Assembly: GCF_963678635.1 (NCBI RefSeq)
Contig: NC_087065.1
Span: 11,613,579-11,677,578, forward strand
Source of the DNA: Symsagittifera roscoffensis
Taxonomy: Eukaryota; Xenacoelomorpha; Acoela; Convolutidae
Length of the DNA: 64,000 nucleotides
Direction: 5' to 3'
Positions 44,281 through 55,846 of this stretch are shown here, piece after piece (the first letter of the stretch is position 1; every line of letters begins with the position of its first letter). Under the pieces are notes generated by a model. That model had not been told where the DNA came from. It did not search any database and saw nothing but the letters and a program-made list of their open reading frames with translations. Both the position numbers and the translations under genes were made by a program.

Positions 44281-45431
44281 CGCCTGCGCCGTGTTCCTTC
44301 TACAGTGCTCGTTCAATTCATGTTGTCTCCTGGCCGCTTCCTTCACATACGCTTGAGGCGACGTCTTTTTCCCTTCGTATTCCGGATAGAAGAATGTCAG
44401 GGGCATCGCTTTCACCCGGCCAGTTAACATCATGAAATGACTGATCCCTGTTGTTGAGTGCTGTGTGCTGTTATACGCCCCTACCACTTGCGGCAGATAT
44501 TTATTCCAATCTGTCTCCACTAACCCGTTCGTTTGAGGATGGTTGGTTGTTGAATGCGTTTGAGTTCTTTTGTCAGGTCCCCCACGAAGGCTTTCCCATG
44601 GTCCGATTGGAATGTCATCGGACAACTATATCGTGATATCCAGTGCGTTATCAACTGATCACAAGTCTCTTCCAATGAGGCCGTCTGACATGGTACCGCT
44701 TCTGCCAGTTTTGTAAAGTGGTCTATAATTACCAGTATCTGATTGTATCCCGAGTCGGTCATGCAGATCTTCTGATGGTCTATCTGCACGACCTCGTTAA
44801 ATTCCGAGCTTTCCACGGACTTCAGTGGAAATTTCATTTTTCTAGGGTCTTCCACTTGCAACCACGACAAACATGCGTTCACCCACCTTCCGCAAGCCTT
44901 TCTCAACCCCGGCCAATCAAACCTGTGTGGCATTCTTTGTTGTACATTGTCTGTCCCCTGATGTCCCATCTGGTCGTGCGATCTGAACAACAATTCCGTC
45001 TGGTACAGCTGTGGTAGTATGATGAGATAATGCCTGTGTAATATCTTCTCCTCATCCTTCCTCCTACAGGCTACCACGCCATGAGCTGTGTGATAGAGTA
45101 GGTCCCTTCTCGCTTTTTGGAACTGGCTCAAGATCTTGTAACTATCCTCCTCCGGGTCTCTTTTTCCCTTGTCTCCCGTCCGGACCCATTTGGAGAGGTT
45201 GCTCGTCATCTTGTCATTCTTCTGGGCTCGTATCGGATCCGACAGTCTATGTCTCGCTTTGACGTGTTCCTTCAATGCCATCATCTGACCATTCAGTTCT
45301 CCGGGACTGATGATGTCGTCTTTTAGCTTAACACAAACTATCCTTCCCAAGACCTGCCTGTCATCATCCGGTTCTAGGTTCGTCCTGACACTTGAATTGC
45401 ACGATAGCTCCCTTAATGTTTTCCTTGACAC
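44266..45431 (-). pseudogene. Gypsy-type integrase, copy 2, 3'-truncated
   Basis: Same frames as copy 1 (45431-44520 with the zinc-binding and core Asp regions, 44625-44282 with TNGLVE and the following segment), including the same deletion and shift. It stops at CRRNTAQA, where the sequence passes into the minisatellite of the neighbouring copy. Confidence 0.75.
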
Positions 45432-46736
45432 CGCTATTTTCTCAAGCTCTTCTCCTCCGTACGCATCCTGTTGCTCTAGGTTACACGTCCCTGAGGAAGG
45501 GTCAGTTTGTAGTTTTCTCTCGTGGTGCCTTCTTTTTCTCTTCTGCTAATATCATGCAAAGACTGTCTTGGTCATCACTACTCATCTCTGAATCATCCTC
45601 CCACTCTTCCGACTCCCCGGACAAAATCTCTTCCTCACTGTCTCCTTCTGTTTTCGGCCACTCCCCGGACTATTGATCTAGTCCGACGTGTTCGGCTTCC
45701 TCCTTGAGTGACACGTTCTTCTTCCGAAACGTAGTCCGCCTTAGTATGTCCTCCGGGATTTTCTCGACCAATGTTCGCACAACTTTTTTGTCGTCAGGTT
45801 GCTCCTCTATCATTGAATCCTCACCATGAGCTGCTTCCCCTCTTTTCAATATGGTGACTTCCGGTTTGTCTTTGTCATTGATCCGGACTACAGGTTTATT
45901 GTCTGCTAGTTTCTCGAGTAGTCTCCTCAAACCTCTCCTATCGTCACCCTTTCTGTCTCCTTTTCTTTGAGGTCGTAGCTATTAGATTTTAGTGTTTCCG
46001 TCACTATCTTCGACTTGAGCATCATTTCCATTGACATCCCTGGATTTCTCTTGAGAGTTTCTTTAGCTTCATGTTCAGCTGGTAGCTCGGGATGGTCCTC
46101 TATTGGTTTCCCTGACTTGTCAAGCCACCTCGTGAGTGGAAGACTGTCATACGTCTCCTTGTCCATAAATGAGAAACCATCTTTGATTTCCGGCCTGTGC
46201 GCCCTCATTTGCCCCTGTATCTCGTAGAATTCCAACTTCCTGCTCAAGCTGTCGGCGTTTTGATGTTTGTCCCTTGTTCTGTGTCCAATAATCGTGTTAT
46301 AACTCTCCAAGCGCACTATCCATCTCCCAATGTAGTTCTGGTCCATTGAGTACGTTTTCAACCAACTGAGTGCTCTGTTGTCGACCCGTAACTTGAATGG
46401 TTCGCTACCCAGGTATGCCCTGTATTTTTCAACAAAGGTGACTACCGCAAACGTTTCCGCTTTGGGTGCCCCGTATTTCTTTTCTGTATCACTCAAGACT
46501 TTGCTCGCATAAGCTATTGGTCTCGAGACTGTCTTTCCGTTCCACTCCTGTTCTTGGTGGAGTATTCCAGAGACCGCTACCACCGATCCATCCGTATTCA
46601 GCACATACATACCCTTTTCCGCGGGCATCCCTAGCACAGCTGCTTCGCACAGCTCTCTCTTTTTTCTCTGAAATGACTCCTCTGCCGCGTTATTCCCTGT
46701 GTATTTCCTGCCCTTGTGCCTCAGGAGTTGTTGCAT
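45432..46736 (-). pseudogene. Gypsy-type RNase H and linker, copy 2
   Basis: 46736-45927 is the RNase H frame identical to copy 1 (TDGS, KAETF, VDNRAL and NADSLSR residues present). 45930-45670 and the acidic stretch below it are the linker to the integrase. Confidence 0.7.
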
Positions 46737-46774
46737 TGGATATACTTTGTCGGCATAGCCCTTTTATGAACTCC

Positions 46775-48011
46775 CTATAATTGTTCGCAAAACCCAAAGC
46801 TCATTAGCTGATGCTCCGTTTTAGGTGATTTCCAAGTCAGCACCGCCTCTACCGCGTCTGGGTCTGGTCTCATGCCATGTTTGTCCACCATCCTCCCCAG
46901 GTATTTGATCGAATCTTTGAGAATCTCACACTTTGATGACTTGCATTTTAGTCCTGCTCTTTTCATGCAAGTGAACACCTCGTCTAGTCGTTCGATGTGA
47001 TCCTCTAGAGTAGGAGTCGCTATAACCACGTCATCCATGTAACACATTACCAAATTGCCATTTTTCTTCGTTACACTGGTCAGTGCATGTGCCATCAATC
47101 GTTGAAACGTGGCTGTAGCATTGCAAAGGCCAAAAGGCATCCTCTTCCATTGAAAAAGCCCCAGCTCGCAAGCAAATCCTGTCTTGTCCCTGTCATGTTT
47201 CCTCGGGACAGGGACAAGACAGCATTTGCTTGCGAACTGGGCCTGTTTCAATGGAAGAGGATGCCTTTTGGCCTTTGCAATGCCTCAGCCACGTTCCAAC
47301 GATTGATGGCACATGCATTGACCAGTGTAACGAAAAAATATGGCAATTTGGTAATTTGTTATGTGGATGACGTGGTTATAGCGACTCCTACTCTAGAGGA
47401 TCACATCGAACGACTAGACGAGGTGTTCGCTTGCATGAAAAGAGCAGGAGAAAATTGCAAGTCACCGAAGTGTGAGCAGGTACCTGCCAAAAAGCTGACC
47501 CTAAATAAAGAGCTGTAAAAAATTTAGCATCTCCAAGTTTCGAGAGGCTCTCATCAATCCTAGGTATGGGATAGGCATCCTTCACCGTGACGGAGTTCAA
47601 ATACCGAAAGTCACAGCAAAACCTTAGTTGTCCGACTTTCTTCTTAACCATCACTACTCCACACGCCCAAGGTGATTTGTATCGTTCTATCATATCATAC
47701 TCTAGTAGGGTCTCTATCTCTTTTCTGCATGCATCCGATTTGTTATGGGTCATACGCCTCGCCCCCTCCCTATGTGGTACCGCCGACAACTCAAGCTCTA
47801 CGTCATGTTCAACGAAATTACAGCAACCAATGTCTGCTTTATGTTTCAAAAAAACGTTCTGATTCCGATCTAGCACATCCTTGGTGGCTTCTAGCTGTTC
47901 GTCCGTTACCTTACCCCTCAAGTGTTCCATTTCTGGTAATACCAGTTGATCCATCTCTAATTCCTCTAGTGTGGGGTCTTTCGGGAAAATTGAAACAGCT
48001 CGAAAGTCCAT
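46775..48011 (-). pseudogene. Gypsy-type RT, copy 2, with inverted insert
   Basis: 48011-47479 carries the fingers and the Asp-to-Tyr motif A. 47198-47478 is the inverted segment, readable on the plus strand with CYVDD. 47195-46775 carries the YMDD palm and thumb. All defects are shared with copy 1, so they arose before the tandem duplication. Confidence 0.75.
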
Positions 48012-48355
48012 CGTCTGTCTCTGACTTAAGCGACTTCACAAGACATCGGTGTTGGCTCTGTCGTCCTCCGTTCCATTCCATCTATACTTTGATCGGGTGT
48101 TTCTAGTTCAGTCGCTTTTGCTGGTATGCTTTGTTCTTCAATCGTTTTTTTCTTTTCGACTTCTGTTCCTTGTTGCTCCTTGTGCTGACCATATTCACTG
48201 AAACTTTCTTCCTCATTATTCTTGGTTTTGTTGGTGTTGGTCTCTTTTGCTTTGAGGTCTGGTTTTGCTTAAGTCCTGTTCCCTTTCTCTCAGTTATCGA
48301 TACCCTATTTCTCTTCCTGATTTTTATATACAATTTTCTTTATCTACAATTTTAG
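48012..48355 (-). pseudogene. Basic region upstream of RT, copy 2
   Basis: Identical to the very basic 76-codon frame of copy 1 (48333-48103) followed by the same stop before the RT. Confidence 0.35.
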
Positions 48356-48494
48356 TATTTACAAGTCTGTACTTAGTATCTACTGTAAACTCTGATTGAA
48401 ATTATACGAAAAATCCCTAATGTATTAAAAATGAAAACCATTTAAATTAGTCTAAATCAGTTTTGAGTCCCTTTGTTTAGGCCTTAGAGCCCTC

Positions 48495-49236
48495 GTTCTA
48501 GTTTTGGGATGATTTAGTACTGTCCCAGGACTTTTGGTACTCTCCTAGGACCCTTCGCTCAAGTGTTGGGATACTTCGATGGGGTCTTGCTACACTTTGT
48601 TATTGTCATAGTACACTTATGTACCCTACTAAAGCCCTTCGCTCAAGTGTTGGGACACTTCGTTACTGTCCCAAGACTTTTCTAAACTCTCCGAGGACCC
48701 TTTGCTCAAGTGTTTGTAAACTTCGATGGGGTCTTGGTGGTACTGTCCTAGTACACTTATGTACCCTCCTAGGACCCTTCGCTCAAGTGTTTGAACACTT
48801 CGTTACTGTCCCAGGACTTTTCTGAACTCTCCTATGACCCTTCGCTCAAGGGTTGGTACACTTTGTTGCTGTCCCAGGACTTTTCTGAACTCTCCTAGGT
48901 TCCTTCGCTCAAGTGTTGGTACACTTCGTTGCTGTCCCAGGACTTTTCTGAACTCTCCTAGGGACCCTTCGCTGAAGTGTTGGTACATTTCGTTACTGTA
49001 CCAGGACTTTTCTGAACTCCCCTAGGACCCTTCGCTCAAGCGTTGGTACACTTCGTTGCAGTCCCAAGACTTTTCTGAACTCTCCTAGGACCCTTCGCTC
49101 AAGTGTTGGTACATTTCGTTGCTGTCCCAGGACTTTTCTGAACTCTCCTAGGACCCTTCACTGAAGTGTTGGGACAGTTGGATCACTATCCCAAGACTGA
49201 GTGGTGGGACACTTAGATCACTATCCCAAGATTGTC
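48495..49236. repeat. 63-bp minisatellite, array 2
   Basis: Second copy of the minisatellite, the same units in the same order. It continues into single diverged relatives (CTCAAGTGTTTC, GGGATACC...ACTATCCCAG) up to about 49360, which marks the original flank of the array. Confidence 0.85.
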
Positions 49237-49360
49237 GGCGAGACTCTTGTACTTCTTCCCACCTTGTAGCTCAAGTGTTTCTTCGCCTGATTGAAGATTT
49301 TCCCCGTACTTTATGTCGAGTATTGGGATACCTGATCCACTATCCCAGTACCCCCTCTGG

Positions 49361-50007
49361 AGCTCTTGTGTAAAAATTAATCCCCAAAACCCAATTCTGT
49401 TCACCAAAATTTTCTTTACTAAGACCCCTAAAACCGCCTTCCCTGTTTAAATCCGATGCAAGTCGAAACACGACTTGTTTGTTAATCTATAGCTCTAGCC
49501 GATTCGTTAAAATTCTCTGAAATCTGGACCGAAAATTTAAAATTTTGAACATTCCGAAAAAATGAAAAAAACTTACAAAAGAAAGAGAGGTAAGTATATC
49601 TAAAGTTCATTAGCGATCTATGCCATCTATCGTAAAAAATGTCTGGTACCTCACTGCCACGTGTTTTTCCTCCCCCCCCCCTACTAGCGGTCTTATGGGT
49701 ATTCTCCTTTTGGTTTCCAAAAACTGTCTATTTCCGAACTCCCACCCGATCCGACCAGGTTACCTACCTTAATTCGATCTTAAATTTAGATATTTTAATT
49801 CGTTGCAACTCTTGTTCTGAGTTTAAAGATGGATCATTCTAGTTTCTGGGTCTTATAATGAACTAAACCGATGATATCGATTGTATAGTTACTATAATGT
49901 GTCCCCCTTTTTCTTACAATTTTGAACCACCAACCTATATCTTATTCAGCCCCCCTTCTAACCTCCCCCTATCTAGCCCCCCACTTAAGCCAAAAATTAC
50001 TCTTAAG
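49361..50007. other. Unassigned region
   Basis: No gene or repeat that I can support. It contains a run of nine or ten C near 49673 and pyrimidine-rich tracts (49900-49985). An LTR for the large element would be expected hereabouts but was not seen. Confidence 0.35.
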
Positions 50008-50070
50008 CGCAATGGGTGCAAAAATTCTCGAGAGAAAGTCTGTATAACCTGTTTGACGAGCTCTGCTCAG
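50008..50070 (+). CDS. Possible host exon, unidentified
   Basis: Open stretch AQWVQKFSRESLYNLFDELC ending at a strong donor CAG|GTAAGA at 50071, in a phase that joins the next exon at 50248 (split Gly codon). The acceptor side (ACTCTTAAG) is weak, so the left edge is uncertain. The protein is not recognised. Confidence 0.35.
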
Positions 50071-50247
50071 GTAAGAACGTTTCCCCAAAACAGTGAATAT
50101 CCGCTTATCCAATTTTAGACTTATTTCCTATAATGTAAAGTGGATTTTAAGGATACCCGGTTGACCAACAGAACACCTCTGTGTACCCTTCTCTGTTTGC
50201 TCTGATTCGCTGCTTGATGTCTACTTGGCGTGTCCTCTGTCTCTCAG

Positions 50248-50422
50248 GTCCCTTTACTGAGAACCATTTTCCCACTTGGCTGGTCTATTGTTCCAGTCAA
50301 GTCTCCCAGTGGTCCGCTGAAGTTGCAAGCTATCTCAAAACCTTACAACGCCCCACTTTTGTGCACCTGTACAACGTTGCTGAATTGATCGAGACGATCG
50401 GTCTTAATGGAAAACAATATGG
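50248..50422 (+). CDS. Possible host exon, unidentified
   Basis: Preceded by a good pyrimidine tract and acceptor (TGTCCTCTGTCTCTCAG) and followed by GTATAC. It reads PFTENHFPTWLVYCSSQVSQ, WSAEVASYLKTLQRPTFVHL and YNVAELIETIGLNGKQYG, a composition (Trp, Cys, Gln, His) that looks like real folded protein. It joins in phase to the stretch ending at 50070. It leaves in phase 2. I do not recognise the family. A Copia element begins eight bases past the exon, in the presumed intron. Confidence 0.4.
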
Positions 50423-50429
50423 GTATACC

Positions 50430-50691
50430 GTTGAAATACTCGTCTGTGATTGTTTAGAACTAAAAGACTCTAAGCGAAACTGTAACTGCTACATTCGAGA
50501 AAGGAGTGAAATAATATTCACTTATGACTTTTAAATTTTCAACCGCATTTTTTAATTTCTTTTTAACTTTTTTAAAAAAATTTAAAAAATGCGTTTTAGC
50601 AAAGGTTGTTGATTTTGACCTAAACCACTTTCATGGAAAATAATTGATAAGAAATTCTTTTTATTTTAAACATCGATAAGTACTATTATAA
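50430..50691 (+). repeat. Copia 5' LTR
   Basis: About 260 bases, matching the 3' LTR apart from indels. It starts GTTGAAATACTCGTCTGTGA, where the 3' copy has TGTTGAAATACTTGTC, and ends TACTATTATAA. Confidence 0.65.
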
Positions 50692-50725
50692 AAAATTTCG
50701 CACCAAAAATTTTGCACCAAAAATT

Positions 50726-51400
50726 TTGAAGGATTCCGAACAAAAGAAACTGCTCATTTTCAAAAGAAAACCCGAGAATTTTCTTGTATGGTTCCTAGCT
50801 TATATTGAAAATAAAAGCCTAAATGTACAATCTGAAAAGGTTAGCGAAGCCAACAGAGATGCTGTTCAGAGGAAGTTGTATCAGGAAATCATTATGCACC
50901 TCAATGATGCCACTTTAAAGATGATCATTGCTCAGAATAACAGGAATGGATTTGAAATATAGAAATACATTCGGGCAGATTCGATCAAGCCAAATCATTG
51001 TGCTTTAGCGAGAGTTTCTGGAACTCAAGAAGAACGGTGAATCGATGATAGAATTTATAAACAAAGTGGACAACATTGTGTTCAAACTACAATCTGAAGA
51101 TGAAAAGATCGGCGACAACATGAAAAAAAGCCATAGTTCTTAAAGCATTGCCACAAGAATACGACTGCTTGATAGCTACAATACAGTTCCAGCAGATATC
51201 GTATCTACAATTGAAAGAGCTACTAATTGAACGATCACTTGGAGTGAGCTCAAACAAGATACGAGGTCTACGTCCATTGCGGCTCCAGCGATCCATAGAA
51301 CTGGCCGAGGACGATACAATGGAAGAACTGGACAAGAAAACGAGAAAACCTTGTACTGTGACAGTTGCTATGCAAAGCAGCATGTAAACAAGCAAAATTC
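50726..51400 (+). pseudogene. Copia Gag remnant
   Basis: Frames give FLVWFLAYIENKSLN, KLYQEIIMHLNDATLKMI, FLELKKNGESMIEFINKVD and LPQEYDCLIATIQFQQISYL, the helical Gag of Copia elements. Then comes a zinc-knuckle remnant (CDSCYAKQH, about 51357-51390). Several frameshifts. Confidence 0.6.
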
Positions 51401-52500
51401 GATCAACCGTCAAGGCGGTTTCTCTGGGTTTGCACATACTTCAATTTCAAATGGGTCAATGGATATTGTGAAAGACTGAGAATGCACAAATCATATCATT
51501 CCAGACAAATCAAGGTTCAAGAAGCTTTCTATACTGGGAAGAGACGGAAGTGCGATGTTTATTACTAATGGGGATGGGACGCAACAGCGAATATAGGGTG
51601 TTTGAGAAGTGCCCTCCATTCTACGATCGTAAAAAGCTCAGTAAACGTTTAATCTCCAGCGCGCATTGTATGTGCCGAGCTTCAAATTTCATTTGATATC
51701 AGGTTCACTTCTAGTTAAGCAAGAAAACTAAATGATTTTCAACCAAAATCCGCATATGCGTGTTGGACAACAAAAAAGCTTATTTTATTGAAAGAGATGG
51801 TCTTTTTTGGTTTAAACGTAGTTCAGAAGAGCCAAATATGTCGGCATTGCCTTTTGCTTAGTGACATGCAAGGTTTATATCTACGTCTGACATATATACG
51901 TCTGACATATCTAAAAACCTTCAAGTTAGGTCAACACGAAAATTTGTGGACCTTTTCCGGAATCAATGCATGGAAACAAGTATACAATATCTTTTTTTGA
52001 CGATTTTTCTGGATATGCAACATTTTATTTTATGTCCTCTAAAAGCGATTCGTTAGCAAAACTACAACTTTTTTCTGAATACGGTGGTCCAACCATGTAA
52101 TGTAAATGTCAGATAATGTTGGGGAAAAAATTTCACGCAAATTTCAGCAGTGTACAGCAATTCACAAGTCCTTATTCTCCTCATCAAAATGGTATAGCCG
52201 CGCGCTATTGGCGAATGGTTTTTGACAATGTACGGGCTCTTTTATTATCGTCAAAGTTACCAGAATTTTTTTGGGTAAGGGCAGTTGATATTGTAGTATA
52301 TACAAAAATCCTGCTATTAATGATGATAAAACACCCTACGAAATGGTATTTGGAAAGCAACCCTATGTTTATCATTTAAAATTTTTTGGTTGCTTATGTA
52401 TATCAAAAACCACCAGCGCAAGTTATTACCCAAAAGCAAAAAGTCAGTTTTTACTGGTTATGACGGTTGAAGTCCTGCATACATTTTATATGATTTTGTG
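51400..52500 (+). pseudogene. Copia protease/integrase remnant
   Basis: The integrase core is visible as FFDDFSGYATFYFMSSKSDS (about 51990-52040), then FTSPYSPHQNGIAARYWRMV (about 52155-52215), where the catalytic Glu of NG-x-AER is Ala, then VRALLLSSKLPEFFWVRAVD. Inactive. Confidence 0.65.
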
Positions 52501-53900
52501 AAAAAGAATTTTTATCTCTCTCGGAATGTAACATTTCACGAAGAACAATTCTCAGGTCTCGATAACGGATCAAGGCCTGCTATTGTTTTGCGTTTTCCGG
52601 GCAATGATCCAGTGGGGGCTGTCACAGATTCAGTTGGGGTCAGTAATGCACAAACAAGTGCAACTGATGCAAATGAAGTATTGCCTACTCTTGAACAGCC
52701 GTGATCACCGACAGGGGGAGCTACTTCTACAATTATTGATACTTCTCAAAGAGTATCTTCAGCATTTAGTCCCCATAATGTGCAAATGGAGATTCAAGAC
52801 ACTCCAATTTATTTAGATACACGTGAAAATTGCACAAATCACGATGAATTTGATAAATCTGATGCCATTGAGTCTTCTCCTTGCACACCAACTGCAGACA
52901 ATCTGCAAAATACTACTTCCCCCACTCCTGACAGTTCCATACTTTTTTACCAAAACGTTCTACATCATCCAAATCAAGAGAACAATCTGTGAGTGATGAA
53001 GAGCATTCTACTGCTTTGGGACTTGAATTTGCTACAACTAAAAGGACTGGTCGGATGATTCGAAGACCTGCATGGCACTACGATTATGATTTTTCTACTG
53101 ATGGAAACTGTCATTTGGCAATGGCAACGTTCCACTTAATTATGAGGAAGCAATTTTGTCAGCTGATGCTGAAAAATGGCAAGCTGCAATGCAAAATGAA
53201 TTCAAGAGTCTTGTAGAAAATAAAACATTGGATCTTGTGGCTTCACCTTCTGGAAAACCATTAACGAAATGTAAATGCGTTTTTGATAAAAAGCGTAAAA
53301 GCGATGGTTCAATTAAATGATTTAAGGCACGTTATCTGGCTAAAGGATTTAGTCAAATTTATGGACAAAATTATACGCATACTTTTTCACCTACTATTAG
53401 TATGACAGTTATTCGCTCATTATTTGCCATTGCAGCTTAGCATGGTTTGAAAAGGGCCAAATTGATGTCAACGCAGCTTTTTTGAATTCCACTTTAGAGG
53501 ATGAAATGTTCATTGAGCAACCTCGCGGTTTTGAGTCTGATGAACGTGATGTATGCAAGCTCAATAAATGTATTTTTTACGGTTTAAAACTTTTAAAAAA
53601 GCGAGTCCAGCTTCGAATCAGTTTCTAACGAAACATTTTTTGGAACTTGGTTACTTAAGAAGCTCTGTGACACCTGTTTATTTTATCATCCTAAAAAATG
53701 AGTTTCATTGCTGTGTATGTTGATGATATGATATTTTTTGATGTTGACGAAATTTCAGTGCAGGAGCTGATTGCCAATCTTGGTAAGGGGATTCGTATTG
53801 AAGATAAAGGCGTTCCCGAATGGTTCTTGGAAATAAAAATTCACGTTAGTGAAAAACGTATAATACTTTCTCAAGACACGTCAAAAATTTAATCGAAAAG
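52500..53900 (+). pseudogene. Copia reverse transcriptase remnant
   Basis: After a polar linker (52550-53010), RT starts around 53150 (EKWQAAMQNEFKSLVENKT, CVFDKKRKSDGSIK, ARYLAKGFSQIYGQNY, TFSPTISMTVIRSLFA). Motif C is intact as VYVDDMIFF near 53715. Stops occur near 53320 and 53440. Confidence 0.7.
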
Positions 53901-53937
53901 TAGTATATGCAAAAATTGCAAACCCGTTTATGAACCT

Positions 53938-54540
53938 GTGGTTACATCTAAAAATGCAACTGATGGTAAAAGTCTAACAGATCGTTTCCATTTTCATCAG
54001 TTAGTGGGAGCGTTATTGTATTCAATTGTAACAACTAGGCCGGATATTGCTTTTGCAGTAAACTTACTCTCTCAAGCGTGCAAAAGTCCAACAATGCAAT
54101 ATTTTATTGCAGCAAAAAGAGTACTACGCTTAGAGGGCACGAATTATTTCCTTTCTTATTCACGACATGACAATGGTCTAGGTGTTTTTGCGTACAGAGA
54201 TGCCGATTGGGCAGGCGACGTAAAGACCAGAAAATCTTATCTGGCATGGTTATTAAATTAAATGAGTCAGACTCATCGGTATTTTCGCGAACTGCTAAAC
54301 AACGTTCGGTATCATTATCTACATGTGAATCGGAATATATGGCTCTATCGGCCTTGGCTCAGGAAGTTTTGTTATTGAAACATGTATTTGAAAGTGTTAA
54401 CTATAAAACTACTCTCCCTTTTTTGTTAAGTGACAACCAAGGAGCAGTTTGTGTAGCTTCGAAATAGCTTCAAGATCGAGAGCCAAACATACCGAATTAA
54501 AGTACACTTTGTTGGAGAACAAATTCGCTATGGTAAGATG
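53938..54540 (+). pseudogene. Copia RNase H remnant
   Basis: Typical Copia C-terminus: GALLYSIVTTRPDIAFAVNL, AKRVLR, YRDADWAGDVKTRKS, then in the next frame SLSTCESEYMALSALAQEVL and LSDNQGAVCVASK. One frameshift near 54230. Confidence 0.75.
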
Positions 54541-54668
54541 ACGTTAAAATATCTTCCTACTACACCTACTACAGTCATGGTTACGAATGTTCTGACAAAA
54601 GGACTTCCACGTGTTCGTTTGGCGCAGATATGCAAGCTATTCTTTGGAAGTGTCTTTTGAGGGCTAGT

Positions 54669-54915
54669 GTTGAAATACTTGTCTGTGATTGGCCAATTTT
54701 CAGACATGGTTGTTTAAAACCAAAAGAATCTAAACGAAACTGTAACTGCTATATTCGAAAAACGAGTGAAACAATATTGATTTATGACTTTTAACTTTTT
54801 AAATGAAATCAAAAATCATGCGGTTAACTAAAGATTGTTGATTTTGATTAAACCAATTTCATGGAAAATAAATGATAAGAAATTTTTTTAAAAACTTCGA
54901 GACGTACTATTATAA
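54669..54915 (+). repeat. Copia 3' LTR
   Basis: About 250 bases starting TGTTGAAATACTTG at 54668, preceded by the purine-rich TTTTGAGGGCTAG. Compared with the 5' LTR it has an extra GGCCAATTTTCAGACATGG near its start. Confidence 0.65.
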
Positions 54916-55151
54916 TGAATACTATTTTAATTATTATAAATATTTGATCCATCTAATCTGGTATGAAGGCCATTGTCCTTTATTGTATTTTTTTTTATCG
55001 TTTTTGTTCCTATTTCTAATCTTTTTTGGTTTTTTGTTTCGCTTTTCGTCTTTTATTCGTTTTTTGTCCCCCTAGTGGCCCCACCTACTCGGTTAGCTTG
55101 GCCCCATTTCGGGAAGCGCACCGGTAAATTTTCTCAAGTTTTCTTAAAAAG

Positions 55152-55241
55152 CTAACGCGGTACAAACAGAAGGTGGACACGTTCCCGTTGAACCGTACCA
55201 GCGGTGTTCTAGAATGGGCATGTAGCCCGGAGTGGTGTCAA
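55152..55241 (+). CDS. Possible ATM-like PI3K-related kinase exon
   Basis: A 90-base exon candidate, phase 0 at both ends, between acceptor TTCTTAAAAAG and a strong donor GTGAGT. It encodes LTRYKQKVDTFPLNRTSGVL followed by EWACSPEWCQ. PL-x3-SGVLEW matches the strand after the N-lobe insert of ATM kinases (VVPL-x3-SGVLEWC). ATM is the DNA double-strand-break checkpoint kinase (family knowledge). No neighbouring kinase exons were found inside the window: left is the Copia element, and right, 60 bases on, a TG...CA block inserted in the presumed intron. It may be a real exon of a gene with very long introns or a relic. Confidence 0.4.
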
Positions 55242-55301
55242 GTGAGTTTGATCCCGTAGTCTTGATGTCGTAAAACACCCAGGAGCGCCATGTAAACACT
55301 A

Positions 55302-55846
55302 TGTAACTGTCGCCTACTTAAGTCACAATTGAGATTGAAGAAAATAGGCCCTATAACCATTGGCTCAGGAGTCAGGGACACTATCTCTTGTGTTTTTCTA
55401 CCTCTGGCGGTCGGGGCCAATTCGATTCACTTGCGACATGAGACTAAAACCCATGTTACAGCTTAACATACCAAAATACCCCCCACTCTAGAAAATAAGA
55501 ACGCCCTATTGTCAGTTCTCAAAAAACCTAAACTACGCGAACGCCGTTAAAAACAGGGTCGGAACTTTATCTATAGTTATTTTTCATTAGACAGTGGACC
55601 TTTGATCCATTTCAGATAGATCAAGCTGGAAAATCTCCCTAACTCGACATAACAATATAAAACACACTCAAGAAAACTAAATTAGGTACTCACACACCGA
55701 CACGACCTCTAGAATCGAGTTAGTAAATCATAAAACAACTCTCGAATTGATTGGGTAATTAGGTTTAACTCGAGAAGCAAGTTTCAACTCAAGAAAAAAG
55801 TTTTTTATCTGGACCATTGGGCAGCTTCAGTTGTCCACCTGTGACA
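55302..55846 (-). repeat. Solo LTR-like block of the large element family
   Basis: 545 bases from TGTAACTGTCGCC to CACCTGTGACA, matching 28540-29070 and 57343-57920 and ending in TG and CA. The flanks (CACTA and TTCGA) do not form a target duplication. If this is a solo LTR it defines LTR length for the family, but the full copies do not show an obvious boundary at the same place. Confidence 0.5.

Larger units (their letters stand above)
39327..49236. repeat. Two near-identical 4,955-bp tandem copies
   Basis: 39327-44281 and 44282-49236 match base for base wherever I compared them. Every protein frame is identical. One difference was seen: T at 44105 against A at 49060. The new junction joins the minisatellite (ATTGTC) to the middle of the integrase (GCCTGCGCCGTG). 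Copy 2 therefore lacks the integrase end, acidic linker and macro-like part. Confidence 0.9.
50430..54915 (+). mobile_element. Decayed Ty1/Copia LTR retrotransposon
   Basis: Complete layout LTR - gag - protease - integrase - RT - RNase H - LTR on the plus strand, in Ty1/Copia order (integrase before RT). All frames are interrupted. The LTRs (50430-50691 and 54669-54915) share GTTGAAATACT, CTGTGATTG, GAAACTGTAACTGCTA and TACTATTATAA but differ at many positions, so it is an old copy. Confidence 0.85.
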
